DNA from: Linyphia triangularis
Taxonomy: Eukaryota; Arthropoda; Arachnida; Araneae; Linyphiidae
Assembly (NCBI GenBank): GCA_963978545.1
Contig: OZ021725.1
Span: 9,450,846-9,514,845 of the forward strand
Direction: 5' to 3'
Length of the DNA stretch: 64,000 nt
A program made the position numbers and the translations under genes. The notes under the pieces are model-generated. The model saw nothing but the letters and a program-made list of their open reading frames with translations. It was not told the DNA's origin and did no database searches. Shown here piece after piece: positions 45,185 through 56,268 of the stretch; the first letter of the stretch is position 1, and each line of letters opens with the position of its first letter.

Positions 45185-45934
45185 TAGAGGTCGGAAATAT
45201 CGATCAAAATAAATATCGATACTATATCGTTGCATAGGAAAAAATATCGATATATCGATACATGATTTTTTTTTTAAATTTGATTTTCAATTTTGCCAGT
45301 TACGAAGATTTTCGGTGCAAATTTCTACTTTTCATGAATTCAGGCCAAAATTGTTTTAATAAATAAGTTATAAAAATTGTTTTAATAAATAAATTATAAA
45401 AATTGTTTTAATAAATAAATTATAAAAATTGTTTTAATAAATAAATTATAAAAATTGTTTTAATAAATAAATTATATTATCCATCAGAATAAATAAAATA
45501 CATTTGGATGTCAATGCTTAAATTCACATTTATTTTTAAAGAAGAAATTTTGAATAGTAGTTTACCGCATATTTTGCTGATAGAGATGCTTTTAATATTT
45601 AAAATTAGATACAAATTCCAGGCACACGTTGGCAACAGAAACGGCGCTATGTTAATGACTACTAATAAATGATCTTGTCTTTCCATTACATTATGTTTTC
45701 TTTATGGTTAGGGTGCCATTTTAACTGTTTCTCAGAAAAGTCCAAACTTTAGTTTTAAAAAGGGAAAAAAGAAAATCGAAAAAACATATGGAACTACAAA
45801 ACGATCATCAAAAAACTAAATATGTTTGAAAATATCGATATATCAGTGACATGTATCGATATTTTATCCATCGATATATTTTTTTTAAATATATCGATAA
45901 AAATATCATCGTATCGATACATCGCCGACCTCTA
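45185..45934. mobile_element. hAT element V with TATCGATA clusters
   Basis: CTAAATAT flanks it perfectly at 45177-45184 and 45935-45942. Tips TAGAGGTCGG and CCGACCTCTA are exact complements. ATCGAT, often within TATCGATA, occurs about four times in the first 75 bp and five times in the last 90 bp. Middle occupied by a Rep-A fragment. No transposase. Confidence 0.9.
45342..45690 (-). repeat. Rep-A fragment inside hAT V
   Basis: Minus-oriented 3' half: five units of AAATTGTTTTAATAAATAAA-type minisatellite (27-bp period) then AATAAATAAAATACATTTGG and TACCGCATATTTTGCTGATA. End at CTACTAATAAATGATC. Confidence 0.8.
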
Positions 45935-45942
45935 CTAAATAT

Positions 45943-46319
45943 CCAAGAAAAAAAAAGCTAAATTCCATTATTTAATTTTAGCCTTCCTTATACATTCCTT
46001 GAACTTCGCAAGAAGACACTCTTTTTCCGGAGGGACAGAAATCTTTCAATTGATGATATCTCAGTGTGTGTGTGTGGGTTGACATTTCCAATATCTTTCT
46101 ACGAACTCAATCCACACTTCTTCCCACGGATATTTCCATCCCCGACATCACGAGCAATTGACGAGCTCCTTTAAGTACGTAGTGCGTGTCCTCATGTAGA
46201 TCAACGTTTCTCGCTTGGGGAGGGATATTTTTGTCGGCGCTAATTGAAAACGTAGGAGGAAATTGATATGATTCAGAAGGAAACGGGAGTACAATTATTA
46301 TTGGGAGCTGTTTTTACAT
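45943..46319. other. No gene seen
   Basis: Short GTGTGTGTG run near 46063. Single-copy, no coding signal. Confidence 0.45.
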
Positions 46320-46375
46320 TCAATTATCCATGTGTTAGCATAGGCGGGTAATAAAAATATTGTATTCAGTGAAAA
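46320..46375 (-). repeat. Rep-B 3' stem-loop fragment
   Basis: CAATTATCCATGTGTTAGC, GGGTAATAAAAATATTG matches the stem-loop end of Rep-B on the minus strand. A- and T-runs follow. Confidence 0.6.
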
Positions 46376-46420
46376 AAAAAACTTTTTTTTTTTTTTTTTT
46401 TACATCCATAGCCAATTTTT

Positions 46421-46703
46421 GTTTTGTTTTGTAACCACCGACTGTCTATTTCTGCCACTTATAAAGTGCTTAACACAGCCAAATACGTCTCGTAATTTTG
46501 AGCATCTAGAAGAATACGAGATCGAAATCTTCTAGTGTAAACCCCTCTCTCCGACCCCACCACACCAACGAGAGGACATTGAGGCCGCGACAGATTTAAT
46601 CTGCACCAGCCCCCATTAGGTACACACCGATATTTGGCGGACGGAACCCACAACCCTCCGGTTACGAGCTCGATACTCTACCGCTAGACTATCGGGAGCC
46701 CCT
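46421..46703 (-). mobile_element. Sine-T copy, tRNA-derived, with target duplication
   Basis: Minus strand: GGGGCTCCCGATAGTCTAGC, A box TAGCGGTAGAGTATCG, B box GGTTGTGGGTTCCG, body with GGGGGCTGGTGCAGATTAAA, tail CAAAACAAAAC. GCCAATTTTT flanks it (46411-46420, 46704-46713), the second copy being Rep-A sequence, so it entered Rep-A. About 283 bp. Confidence 0.85.
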
Positions 46704-47755
46704 GCCAATTTTTAATTTTTATATTCATTAACAACACAGCATCCAAAACAATTCTATCAGCTAAATGTGCGAGAAACTACGCTTCAAAATTTATTTATTA
46801 AAAACCGAACGGGAATTTATGCTTTCACATTCAAATCTCATTTATTTATTCTGATTAAAGTAATTTTATTACTTATTTATTAAAAAAAAATTGGCAACAG
46901 GAAAGAGTTTCAGCAATGATCCGTTCATTGATGATTTTAACTCGAGAGGATGAGGGTCAGTTGGTTTATTAGTATTCCGTAAAAGCGACCTTTTAGTGAC
47001 AGTAACAGACCTAAAATTTGATAGAATGCATTGTCATCGACATCGCCTCATCAAACATCATTCTGAATTTTTTATAGAATATGGAGAAAAGTTTGTAGAT
47101 TACAAATCTACTGGTCTGCCGTGGCTAAAATGACCGAAACTAGTGAAAAATCGACTTTGAATGAGTTGAACGAAATCCGATTGCCAAATAGATCATAGTG
47201 AACAATTTTTTCGTCTGGTAACCCATAGCACTTCCATTTCAATGAGGAAGGGCGCAAACGATTTCTGATTTCTGGCGGGAAAAACTTGCACATTTTAAAA
47301 GAAGCCAAATTGGCGACATCAGTTACGTCATAAGTGAAGTAATATTTTTTGACAACTTGGCTCACTTTTAATAGATGCAAGTAGACTGTCGCCAGATATT
47401 TTGAATCGTCTGCAACCTTCTTAATTGAAAATTAAAGAGCGATGGGTTATCACATAAAAATTTAATGCTCATTATTTGGCAAGTTATGGCATATGTGGCA
47501 ATAGGATTTATTTCAACTCGTTCAAGATCGATTTTCGTCTAGTTTCGGCCATTTTCGCCACGGCAGACCTATGGATTCGTAATCCACTTCCTTTCCTTAC
47601 ATTCTATAAAAAAATTCAGAATGATGTTCGATGAATCGCCTCTCGGACTATAAGTTTCAGTCCGATTAGATGTCGGTAAGAGGGTTAATTAGGCCTCCGC
47701 AGATTCCACCACGATTGACAAACACACAAAATCGAAGTTAATATAAAGGATTTCA
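46704..47755 (+). repeat. Rep-A copy 6 interrupted by family C
   Basis: Left part from GCCAATTTTTAATTTTTATA to GCATTGTCATCGACATCG (47040). Right part 47653-47755 from TTTCAGTCCGATTAGATG to GTTAATATAAAGGATTTC. Between them lies family C. Confidence 0.8.
47041..47652. mobile_element. Family C element in Rep-A, left tip lost
   Basis: Begins inside the left arm (CATCATTCTGAATTTTTTAT) and ends with an intact right tip CGCCTCTCGGACTATA. Central palindromic block present. About 12 bp of Rep-A are missing at the left junction. Confidence 0.85.
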
Positions 47756-47756
47756 A

Positions 47757-48333
47757 AATGTATGTATCTCTATCTACGATCAGCATAACTCCCGAACAGA
47801 TTGACCTACGATGTTCATCTTTCGTATTACGGGTTGTGGACAAGAGACATGTCCTTAAGGTTTTCGTCAAAATTGCTCATGCGCAAAAGGTAGCTAGCTG
47901 CCTTTGAAATAATTCATGTTTTTCAGCAGTTACCAAAAAACGCTTGTTCAAAATCGGAGTTATACCTTTTAAAATACTCTAAGCAACCCCACCTACGAAA
48001 TTTCCGTAGAAATGTGATAAAGACGTCAAAAGTTGAACAACGAACGTCTTCACCACAGAGTTCTCTTCCCCTGAGCATCGCTTATCAACGACTGTTTCCC
48101 TTCTGTTTCACTTACAAAAAAGGATAGTGTAATATTTATCAAAAAAACATATCGCCGATTTCATCATTTTTGTGGGGGTCATTATAATAATTATCACCAG
48201 ACTAACTACTTTTTTTTTTAATTAATAAAAATATGAAATCGTAAACTGTAAATCGCACCATTCCATGTCAAACTCAAATGCAGAGACCAGAATCAAAGGG
48301 GAATTGAAAAGTGCGCGACGTTCCACACCCCCA
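47757..48333 (-). repeat. Rep-B copy, 3' end missing
   Basis: Minus strand from GGGTGTGGAACGTCGCGCAC to TATCTCTATCTACGATCAGC, directly abutting the end of Rep-A. Confidence 0.8.
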
Positions 48334-48711
48334 ATTTATTTTTTAATATTAAGTGTTTATAAATAAGCAGATTTAAAGTTTAATAGGGATCGTCAGTTAA
48401 TCCGAAGGGTCACTTCCGGTCAGAGACGCACGATGACCCCAAAATAATTCGGTTCGCCTTTATCAAGAGTCCACCACTTGACCCAAATTATCGGGAATAA
48501 TTTCCTTTTTGACTTTTATCAGTCTGATTTTTATGTCCTCACGTGGGGACTTGTTATGCGGAGGATCTTTTTATGGGAGCATTTCCTATCTGGCTTATCC
48601 GGCGGGATATAACCTCTTTAGAAAAGGAGCACTTGATAGGAGGTGTTTATGGGCAACAAAGTACATGAGCCTTTTAAGTGCAAGCACTGAGCTTGTTTAC
48701 TATTCGTAATT
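48334..48711. other. Single-copy stretch, no supported gene
   Basis: 48385-48690 is less AT-rich with a 66-codon forward frame (CGGSFYGSISYLAYPAGYN region) of unknown family. No promoter or splice signal of note. Confidence 0.35.
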
Positions 48712-49360
48712 ATATAACCTATAAAAACAAAGTTTTTAAAATGAATCCTTTATATGCATTGCCAATTTTTATATTCATTACATATCGCCCGTTTCTGTTG
48801 TTGGCGTGTGCTTGGTGTTTGCACCTAATTTTACATATTAAAAACATCTCTATCAGCAAAATATGAGGTAAACTACTTTTCAAAATGTATTCATTAAAAA
48901 TTAATGATATTTTATGCATTCACATCCAAATATCTTTTATTTATTCTGATCAAAACAATTTTAATATTTATTTATTCTGATTAAAACAATTTTATTATTT
49001 ACTCAGGTAAAAATAATTTTATTATTTATTTACTCTGTGAAAAACAATGTATTTATTTAATTGTTTAAATTTATTTATTAAAACTATTTTGGCAACAGAG
49101 GAAAGAATTTCTTCAATGATCGGTTAAATGAGAGTATTAGAATTCCAAAACTAAACGATTACAGTAACGAGTGTAAAATCGACCTTTTAGTGACAGTGAG
49201 AGCCCCCAAAATTTGATAGAATGCATTGTCATCGACATCGAATCTATCTGCCAAATTTCAGACGTATTGGATAACGACAAGTAGGTTAATTAGGGCTCCG
49301 CAGATTCACCCGCCATTGACACACACACACAATCGAAGTTAATATAAAGAATTTAAAAAA
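48712..49360 (+). repeat. Rep-A copy 7
   Basis: Starts ATAACCTATAAAAACAAAG and ends AATATAAAGAATTTAAA. The minisatellite site is about four related units (48940-49085). A short deletion removed part of the first GATGACGG block. Confidence 0.85.
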
Positions 49361-49814
49361 AGAACCTTCTAAATGTTATGTTTAATAAATTTACTCTTGT
49401 CTTTTAAACAGTTCCCTTTGCACTTCTTTAGTGTTTATTATATAAAATCAATACCTACTAAAAATGATTAACCCATTATAACTAAGTCTTTACTATAAAT
49501 CCTCTATATACTACATTGCCAACTTGAATATGCAATTTTATTAAGTCCCGTCACTTGCGATTATCCTTTTTTAAATTTGCAACCTAAGTTCGCTTGTCAG
49601 TTTAGGCGGGAAAAACGACACATTCGGCTCAATTCTAATGTGACGTCACTTCATCTGAAACAACTTGTCTTGAAACGCAGCAGTGAAAACTAATTTTGCA
49701 AGTTTCTCGCAAATCGCGCCATCCGGTACGGGATATAGCAATTGTCTACACAAACACACGCCAAAAATTTGGCAGAAACCTCACGATAACCATAGAAACA
49801 GTAGGAACCCTTGA
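49361..49814. other. Mostly single-copy, CRE-bearing, no gene
   Basis: 49470-49540 resembles the Rep-A start (ACCCATTATAACTAAG, ATAAATCCTCTATATACTAC). TGACGTCA at 49641-49648 lies in GC-richer text. No exon. Confidence 0.4.
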
Positions 49815-50469
49815 TAGTCCAAGAGGCGACTGTAATTTTTGGACCCCATCGAACATCATTCTGAATTTTTTATAGAAATTGCAGAAAAGTGAGTAGATTA
49901 CGAATCCACTGGTCTGCCGTGGCAAAAATGGCCAAAACTGATCAGTAATCGACTTGGAATGAGTTGAACTAAAATCCGATTGCCAAATATGTCATAACTT
50001 GCCAAAAATAGAACAAACCTATTCGTCTGGCAACCCACTTTATTTTGATTTTCAATGAGAAAAAGCGCAAACGATTTCTGATCTTTGGCTCAGAAAACTT
50101 ATATCTTTTAAAAATAAGCCAAATTGGCGACATCAGTTACAACATAAGTGACGTAATATTTTTTGCCAACTTGGCTCCCTTTTAATAGATGCAAGTAGCC
50201 CGTCGCCAGATATCTGAATCGTCAGCAACCTTCTTAATTGAAAATTAAAAAGTGAGGGTTACCAAATAAAAAAAATGTTCATTATTTGGCAAGTTATGGC
50301 GCATTTGGCAATTAGATTTAGTTCAACTTATTAAAAGTTGGTTTTTGACCAATTTCGGCCATTTTTGCCACGGCAGACCAGTGGATTCGTAATCTACTCA
50401 CTTTTCTCCAATTTCTATAAAAAAATCATATTCGATGGGGTCCAAAAATTGCAGTTGCCTCTCAGTCTA
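49815..50469. mobile_element. Family C element
   Basis: Full length, TA at both ends, from TAGTCCAAGAGGCGACTG to TTGCCTCTCAGTCTA. A CRE (TGACGTCA, 50470-50477) begins at the right boundary. Confidence 0.9.
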
Positions 50470-50660
50470 TGACGTCATAGATTTTACTGTGTGTTTTGAT
50501 CGGACTGGTTTTGGCTCGGTTTTGAAACATTTTCTTATCTTAATATTTAAATAACTAATTTTTTTAAAGAACTTTGTTTTGAATATTTGTAATCAGAAAG
50601 AAATTCCTCATAAATATAAACTTATCTCACCAGTTTTTAAAAAATGCGAGAATTATCCAT

Positions 50661-50814
50661 AGTTGGAAGGCAGAGCAAGCTTATTTCTCTTCATATGCAA
50701 GCACATGAACGATTTTCAATCTTTTTGGCCTCCATCTTGGCTTTACATCGTCTTATATATTTGTTTCTAACAATTTTCTAAAGAGAAATAAGCTCGTGCT
50801 GCTATCCAACAACT
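50661..50814. mobile_element. Small foldback element
   Basis: AGAGCAAGCTTATTTCTCTT at about 50672-50691 faces AAGAGAAATAAGCTCGTGCT at about 50781-50800. Arms about 30 bp, loop about 90 bp. Could be a miniature transposon or a transcribed hairpin. Confidence 0.6.
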
Positions 50815-51052
50815 GAAGAACAAACTTTATGGAAGTAGACTTTTAAAGTCCCAATGGGGTCTCAAAGCGTTTAAATTATTACAGTACCACTTTTCATAGT
50901 GTTTGACCACTACCAAGAAAATCATCAATTTCATACCCTAACTTTTTTTGCCCCCAAAATTGGAGAGAAACCTTGTCTTGGACAAAAAGTATCTGAAAAG
51001 TTTCAGCTGAATAAAAATAATAATAACCTATATGAAGTTTACTAACACGAAC

Positions 51053-51460
51053 ATCTATATATTTAATAGGCAATACGTTTTTTGGGGTTAGTCCGTCCGC
51101 CTAAACTGCTCAACCAATTTCAATGATCAAGGTGTCATTTTAAAGGAAATAAGCTGTAGATTTGCCAAAACGTGCCAAAATAATTTATTAACACTTTATT
51201 AATTAGTTAAATTTCAATATTTTTCATCATTAAACTACTACAAAGCCTCAATGATTTTGAATATATGATTGGCAACATCCTTACGTATGTAAACAACAAA
51301 CCGGTTGCTCGGGGGTTCAACCAACCAACCAACCGTTGCTACTTTTAAAGCTTTCCTTACGTATGTAAACAACAAACCCGTTGCTAATTTTAAAGCTCTT
51401 TTTAAACTCTTCGTTTCAAAGTTAATTTTTTCTGTTTTTCTGAAGCATTTTTGTATTAGA
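51053..51460. repeat. Repeat K, copy 2, with internal duplication
   Basis: Nearly identical to 29570-29901, but TACGTATGTAAACAACAAACC to TTTTAAAGCT is duplicated (about 51277-51395), with GGGGGTTCAACCAACCAACC at the seam. Homology stops at TTGTATTAGA, the same base as copy 1. No dUTPase follows. Confidence 0.85.
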
Positions 51461-52079
51461 GTAATTATTATTTTGAAGTATTTCTATCCAGAAAATGCTT
51501 CGCGTTGGACGTCGTTCTCTAACGGGGCGACTTATCAGAATAAATAAAAAATATGAGGACTTCAATGTAAGGGCATAGCTAATGAAGTTTTAAGTCAGAA
51601 TGTTGGCGGATAGTATATTTAACTTTCTATTATGAAACTTGCAATTTGGGTGTTTTCTCTATTAGGTCTTACATTAAATCTATAAAAATGTGGTTATATT
51701 TTTTATGGCTGGCAAAGTGCAGCAAGATGTTTTAACCACAAATTCGAGCGGCGAAGCGTTTGGGGGTTGGCGAGCGTTAGCGAGCAGGGGGAGAAGCCCC
51801 CTAGTAGTAAGTAAATCTATGAACCATACAATAATTTTTATAAAGTTTTATTTTAAATTAAGTAAGAAATACTTGCTTCAGTAACTTTCAAATCAGAAGA
51901 AAAAGGGAAAAACAATTTCCCATTCTTTGATATTTCAGTGTTAAAAAAGCTAATCAATCTTAAATAATACTTTTCGAAAAACTCCCTAAAGCTTAAAAAA
52001 AACCACGAAAAGACTGCCAAACCTTCACGAAAAGATTCCCTAAATCTGCACGAAAAAAATCATCTAAATATTTACGAAA
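51461..52079. other. Stretch with a GC-rich patch, no gene
   Basis: 51746-51806 is an abrupt GC-rich patch: GCGGCGAAGCG, TTGGCGAGCGTTAGCGAGC and the hairpin AGGGGGAGAAGCCCCCT (51786-51802). Flanks are AT-rich. A 64-codon forward frame runs across it, with no family recognised. Confidence 0.5.
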
Positions 52080-52440
52080 AGACAATAAAATCTTAATGAA
52101 AATATCAATAAATATTCTTGAAAATATCTATAAATATTTTTGAAAATATCAATATTCTTGAAAATATCAATATTCTTGAAAATATCAATATTCTTGAAAA
52201 TATCAATATTCTTGAAAATATCAATATTCTTGAAAATATCAATATTCTTGAAAATATCAATATTCTTAAAAATATCAATATTCTTAAAAATATCAATATT
52301 CTTAAAAATATCAATAAATATTCTTGAAAATATAAACATTCTTGAAAATATCAATATTCTTAAAAATATCAATATTCTTAAAAATATCAATAAATATTCT
52401 TGAAAATATTAATAAATATTCTTGAAAAGAACAATAGATA
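52080..52440. repeat. 18-bp minisatellite
   Basis: About 15 units of TTGAAAATATCAATATTC, with AATAAATATTC-expanded units at both ends and a TTAAAAATATC variant block in the middle. Period divisible by three opens frames on both strands, which are artefacts. Confidence 0.95.
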
Positions 52441-52924
52441 TTTATAAAAATATCACCAATTCTTCACCGAAATGTTGGATTAATTTTTAATAATTTTTTT
52501 ATGGAACGTTATTTGCAAATAAATAAAAAAAAATAAAAAAATACTAGGATATCCCGCTTTTCAAAAATTTAGAAATGGCATTAATTGTTTTCTATCCATC
52601 ACATCTTTCCTAACACACGTATAAAATACTTTATTTTTTTTCAAAACATTTATTTCTCTATCAGTGCCACAGCGAAAGTGAAATTCAATAAACAGTCATC
52701 AAGCGATTAAATAATACAAAACGAAAGGTTTAACGAACTTACATTTTTCAACACCCCGTCAAGTACGAACGAGCCGAGAACGAATGCACTTAAAAAGAAT
52801 TTTGCCCATTGAAAGGAAATTAATTCCAGCCGATTGAAATCCTCCGAAGAGTTCCGACCCTTAAAACGTAAACACGAATGTAAAATGCAGGGTCAGGGAA
52901 TTTTAAAACATCTCAGAAGATTAA
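52441..52924. other. No gene or repeat seen
   Basis: AT-rich to 52740, then mixed single-copy sequence leading into the open frame at 52925. Confidence 0.45.
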
Positions 52925-53419
52925 ATGTTTATAAAAGGGATATTTAAAAGAAAGATACAAAAAAAAAAATTCTTTCTCTCCTTATCCGAACTCGAAGTGC
53001 GACTTCAAGTGGAAAGAAACCGATTAATCCCTCCTTATATAAAAACCAGTTCCCAATCCCATTTTAAAATCCAAAACATTTCAGTTCCCATTTATTCTGA
53101 ACTCGGAAAAGAGGAGGGTATTAGAAAAAAAGAAAATATTTTCGATTTAAAAAAAAACCAAACCAATCGGTATTTTAACTACTTTCGAAGCAGCTTGCAA
53201 ACCCGAATTTCAACAAATCCAGAAGCATTACATTTTATTCTTCCTTTGCTTTTACGGAAACCTCACCCCAGAACTTTTGACTACTTTTGTAAAAGCACGA
53301 TGTTAAGGATGGCAAGTCATAGAAAGCCTGAAAATGGACTTGCCCAGTCCTCGAAATTGCATTGTGGCGTTCAGCATTGGCGATATACTGGTTTCACTGC
53401 TTGCTTACAAAAAGAATAA
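52925..53419 (+). CDS. Longest ATG frame in the window, 164 codons, unassigned
   Basis: Starts at ATG (TTAAATGTTTATAAAAGGG) in single-copy sequence. Lysine-rich N-terminus (GIFKRKIQKKKFF), then ELEVRLQVERNRLIPPY, and a C-terminal third with a few Cys and His residues (FDYFCKS, KLHCGVQHW). No signal peptide, membrane segment or known motif. By rough estimate 164 codons without a stop is uncommon at this AT content, but it is AT-run-assisted. It overlaps another frame that reaches a splice donor at 53596. Confidence 0.25.
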   Translation: MFIKGIFKRKIQKKKFFLSLSELEVRLQVERNRLIPPYIKTSSQSHFKIQNISVPIYSELGKEEGIRKKENIFDLKKNQTNRYFNYFRSSLQTRISTNPEALHFILPLLLRKPHPRTFDYFCKSTMLRMASHRKPENGLAQSSKLHCGVQHWRYTGFTACLQKE

Positions 53420-53596
53420 CAGCACGAGAAATAGTTTTTTTTCTCCTTTGCGTAAGTTACCCCCACCCCCTCCCACGGAAATCCTGCCAAAAGTTAACAA
53501 TAACAAAGCGTAACACGAATGTTGAAAAGTTTACGCATCGAGAAGTGCAGTTGACGGGGGAAAAAAAATTCCTCTTTTTTATTAAAGCTCTGTTCA
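53362..53596 (+). CDS. Open segment ending at a perfect splice donor
   Basis: This frame stays open to TTCAG/GTAAGT, donor GT at 53597-53598. Unspliced it stops inside the donor (AGG TAA), as at 1794. It has no ATG at its left edge, so an exon would need an acceptor upstream. Residues are mixed (CHL..., PHPLPRKSCQKLTITKRN) with no known family. Low confidence that it is coding. Confidence 0.2.
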
Positions 53597-53711
53597 GGTA
53601 AGTTTCAGTTGTTGAAAGCGTCTTTTGAATAAGCATTCGGATAACCGAACTTCAGCCATTTTGAAAAAGAACTTCGTGAAATTATTTTTTAACCTCGTTG
53701 TAGTTCTTGGG

Positions 53712-53891
53712 TTGGTTGGTTGTTTTCAGATTATCTGGCGACGTCAGCAACACGAGGGCCATAGTGCGCCGAAACATTCGTCATTAGACAAGCCAACATA
53801 CATTTACACACACCCATGCCAACACGGGATTCGAACCCACAACCTCGTGGTCTAGAAGCTAGCACGCTAACCACTACACCGTTTGGTCGGC
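53712..53891 (-). mobile_element. Sine-S copy
   Basis: Flanked by TGTAGTTCTTGGG (53699-53711, 53892-53904). Intact A and B boxes on the minus strand (GGTGTAGTGGTTAGCGTGC, GGTTCGAATCC). Confidence 0.95.
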
Positions 53892-53904
53892 TGTAGTTCT
53901 TGGG

Positions 53905-54434
53905 AAAAAAATATTTAAAAAAAAAGGTAACTATTGTTTTGAAACGAGGCGAAGGCATTGTCAAAGGTTAGTTGATCACTTGTGTCTAAGATTGTGTGAA
54001 TTCCAACGAAAAAGATAGCCAAGTTAAAAAAAAGAAATTTTCAAATAAAGAAATGTTACTAAATACCATTAAAAAGTAAAACGAACGATTCTTAACTTCA
54101 TTTAAGAACATTCCCAATGAATAAATACAACAAAGCATTGTTTTGTTTATATTTTTAAGGACCTGGCATTCAAAATGAGGCAGATATCATTTAGAAATAC
54201 GCTTCTGAATTAGTAATGGAATTCGACGTCACAGTCAACTGGTACTTTCATGTTGAAATGATAAGCACAAATGCGATTGGATAATGGAATATGAAAATTC
54301 ATATTTATTTTACAGGTTTATTGTGATTGGTCACAAGTATCGCCACACGATGTAATCCACTTAAAATAACGCCTTGCATAACGGGAGAGATGTAAACGTT
54401 AGTCTGTCTGACTGTCGTAGTCCCATAGACCTAA
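53905..54434. other. No gene seen
   Basis: AT-rich single-copy sequence without exon or repeat signal. Confidence 0.5.
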
Positions 54435-55096
54435 TAGTCCGAGAGGCGACTGCAATTTTTGAACCCCATCGAAAATCATTCTGAATTTTTTATAGAAATT
54501 GGAGAAAAGTGAGTAGATTACGAATCTACTGGTCTGTCGTGGCAAAAATGGCCGAAACTGATCAAAAATCGACTTGGAATGAGTTGAACTAAAATCCGAT
54601 TGCCAATATGTCATAATTTGCCAAAAAGAGACCAAACTTTTTCGTCTGGCAACCCACTGCATTTTGATTTTCAATGAGAAAAAGCGCAAACGATTTCTGA
54701 TCTCTAGCTCGGAAAATTTGTATCTTTTAAAAGTAAGCCAAATTGGCGACATCAGTTATGTCATCAGTGAAGTTTCTTGCCAATTCGGCTCATTTGTGAA
54801 AGATCCAAGTAAGCCATAGCCACACATCCGAATCGTCTGCAACCTTCTTAATTGAAAATTAAAGAGGATTTAGGTTACCAAATAAAAATAAAATGCTCAT
54901 TATTTGGCAAGTTATGGCGCATTTAGCAATCGGATTTAGTTCAACTTATTAAAAGTCGATTTTTGACCAGTTTCGGCCATTTTTGCCACGGCAGACCAGT
55001 GGATTCGTAATCTACTCACTTTTCTCCAATTTCTATAAAAAATTCGGAATGATGTTCGATGGGGTCCAAAAATTGCAGTCGCCTCTCAGCAGCCTA
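54435..55096. mobile_element. Family C element
   Basis: Full length, from TAGTCCGAGAGGCGACTGC to GTCGCCTCTCAGCAGCCTA, TA at both ends, with three extra bases in the right tip. Confidence 0.9.
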
Positions 55097-55826
55097 TAAA
55101 GTTTAAAGTTTTGGGAAAGAATATCTGCCAAAGTATTTATTGCTTTAAAAACAAACAAAAAATTAATCACATTTAAACACCAGTAATAAAATCTTGAACA
55201 TAGCAAAATTTGATCATAAAAATCCTTGTGGCTTAAAAGCTTTTTCAATAAACAGTACAGGAATTATTGGTGTTATAGATGGTTAAATATTTCACATGTT
55301 TTAAAGCAAAACCTTGGCAGAAAAAATTTAAGGTCTGTGTGACAAGAACTGGCAGAGGATTTTTCGGATCTGACCCATTTCGATCGCAAACTTATCGTAA
55401 ATTTCTTTTAGCAACAACAAAAAAAAAAGTTTTTATAGCCGTGTATAAATAGTAAAATAACCTTTTTCTTTTATTTCTGGCTCTCAATAAAAATGAAGAA
55501 CTGTTGCCCATAAAACTGAAACTGCCATTAAATACCCCAAAAGAATTTAAAAAGAATGATTCAACCCCCATATCGATTTATTTATAGTTCGATTTCAAGT
55601 AAGTCAGATTTAGAACCACTTAACGATAATCAAGTCATGATAGCAGAAGCAGCTGCAAAAGAAAGTGGCTTATTTAGAACCAGGTCCATAAACAGGAAGA
55701 AAGAAAAGAATAACCAGTGATAAATCAAAATGTTCCTTTCACTGTAGTAACCGTATACCATCTCCTTTTCCTCCCAAGTTTTATTCCATTGATGCAATCA
55801 ATTACGCGGGGATTAGTTTGATTTTT
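55097..55826. other. No gene; a 50-bp segment duplicated
   Basis: AAAAGTTTTTATAGCCGTGT at about 55425-55444 recurs at about 55882-55901, where it interrupts Rep-A. The text after it (AAATA-TAAAATA-CCTTTTTC) also matches. No exon. Confidence 0.5.
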
Positions 55827-56072
55827 AAATCCTTTATATTAACTTCGATTTTATGCGTATGTTCCTTTAAACAAAACAAAAAAAGTTTTTATAGCCGTGT
55901 TTAAATAATAAAATATCCTTTTTCAAATCTGGGGAGCCCGAATTATCCCCCTTGCCGTCATCCAATCGGGATGAAACTTGGCAGATAGATTCGATGTCGA
56001 TGACAATGCATTGTATCAAATTTTGGTGGCTGTCACTGTCACTGAAAGGTCGCTTTTACGGAATACTAATAG

Positions 56073-56250
56073 TCGACCAAACGGTATAGTGGTTAGCGTG
56101 CTACCTTCTAGACCGCGAGGTTGCGGGTTCCGAGTCCCGTGTTAGGTATGGGTGTTTGTAAATGTATGTTGGCTTGTCTAATGACGAATGTTTCGGAGCA
56201 TTATAGCCCTCGTGTTGCTGATGGCACCAGATAATCTGAAAACAACCAAC
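56073..56250 (+). mobile_element. Sine-S copy in Rep-A
   Basis: Plus orientation: TCGACCAAACGGTATAGTGG, A and B boxes intact, 3' end ATAATCTGAAAACAACCAAC. No target duplication seen; the adjoining Rep-A part is deleted. Confidence 0.9.
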
Positions 56251-56268
56251 CAATCTTCCAAAATTGTT

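Noticed and set aside
51690..51884. 64-codon frame as a real gene
   Set aside because: Only the GC-rich patch gives it protein-like text; both sides are AT-rich and there is no start context or homology I can name.
52064..52403. Four frames with repeated IFLKIS/INILEN/DIFKNI
   Set aside because: They are produced by the 18-bp minisatellite, open on both strands.
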